From GCA-2861595 sp035536185 (GTDB lineage Bacteria; Actinomycetota; Acidimicrobiia; Acidimicrobiales; GCA-2861595), in assembly GCA_035536185.1 (NCBI GenBank), contig DATLOM010000064.1:1-64000 (forward strand): 64,000 nucleotides of DNA, written 5' to 3'. Shown piece after piece: positions 63,926 to 64,000 of the stretch. How positions within the stretch are numbered: the first letter of the stretch is position 1; each line of letters starts with the position of its first letter. The position numbers and the translations under genes are program-made. The notes under the pieces are model-generated. The model was given only the letters and a program-made list of their open reading frames with translations. It was not told the DNA's origin and ran no database searches.

Positions 63926-64000
63926 ATGTCCATCCCGACATCAGGGGACCTGGCGGCGAGGGTGAAGGCCCGGGTGCTGCACGAATCCGACCTGCTCGAC
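63926..64000 (+). CDS. Start of a downstream gene, possibly a CpaF/TadA ATPase (partial)
   Basis: Only 25 codons are visible (MSIPTSGDLAARVKARVLHE and on). The ATG lies 4 bp after the MinD-like gene. The helical, basic N terminus would suit a CpaF-type secretion ATPase, the usual neighbour of CpaE, but the visible part is too short to be sure. Confidence 0.45.
   Translation, partial: MSIPTSGDLAARVKARVLHESDLLD

Overview
The window is GC-rich, densely coded DNA. WhiB, ErpA, a GlnR-like regulator next to glnA, paired ArsA-like ATPases near a PonA-type PBP, and Thr-rich secreted 41-residue repeat proteins all point to an actinobacterium, most likely an uncultured member of Acidimicrobiia. That placement is inferred from gene content. 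No ribosomal RNA is present to confirm it. Genes are tightly packed, with frequent 1-14 bp overlaps, many GTG/TTG starts, and divergent pairs whose start codons lie only a few bases apart.

Left arm (1-12508): a genomic island that abuts the 3' end of a tRNA-Pro(CGG) gene. Next to the tRNA are an intact tyrosine integrase and an excisionase-like HTH gene. A second integrase at the far left is broken by a 14-bp tandem duplication. Between them lies defence-type cargo: a DUF262/DUF1524 (GmrSD-like) endonuclease, a VapBC pair with a palindromic operator, a protein with a HEPN-like RNESIH motif, and a co-directional three-gene set (unknown protein with an EVT motif, ApeA-like HEPN protein, putative PD-(D/E)xK nuclease). 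This set is the best candidate for an undescribed system.

Core (12560-24433): a single-domain response regulator and a STAS protein, two ArsA-like ATPases, an NfeD-like protein that seems to lack its serine nucleophile, WhiB, selA-selB, a Rieske protein, a small coiled-coil membrane protein, a class A PBP and an inactive-looking trypsin-fold protein. Apart from selAB, this resembles the mycobacterial Rv3679-Rv3682 (ponA2/whiB4) neighbourhood. The matching selC tRNA is at 62687-62779.

Surface-glycan region (24518-43260): glycosyltransferases, a flippase fused to a GT2 domain, methyltransferases and large multi-membrane proteins. It is bracketed by two paralogous secreted repeat proteins, and two paralogous coiled-coil membrane proteins lie nearby. 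The layout suggests duplication of a small module.

Right arm (43295-64000): FxsA, a sensor kinase without its phospho-acceptor His, a cell-wall amidase whose catalytic domain appears circularly permuted, a MacB-like ABC exporter, Mrp/ApbC, ErpA, a thioredoxin-like lipoprotein, a fused CoxS/CoxL-remnant protein, RidA, GlnR-like regulator plus glutamine synthetase, an ABC-2 exporter, NAD+ synthetase, a sigma-70 factor, tRNA-Sec and the start of a Flp/Tad pilus-type operon. A 37-bp palindrome occurs three times and a longer hairpin-rich intergenic repeat occurs in two places.
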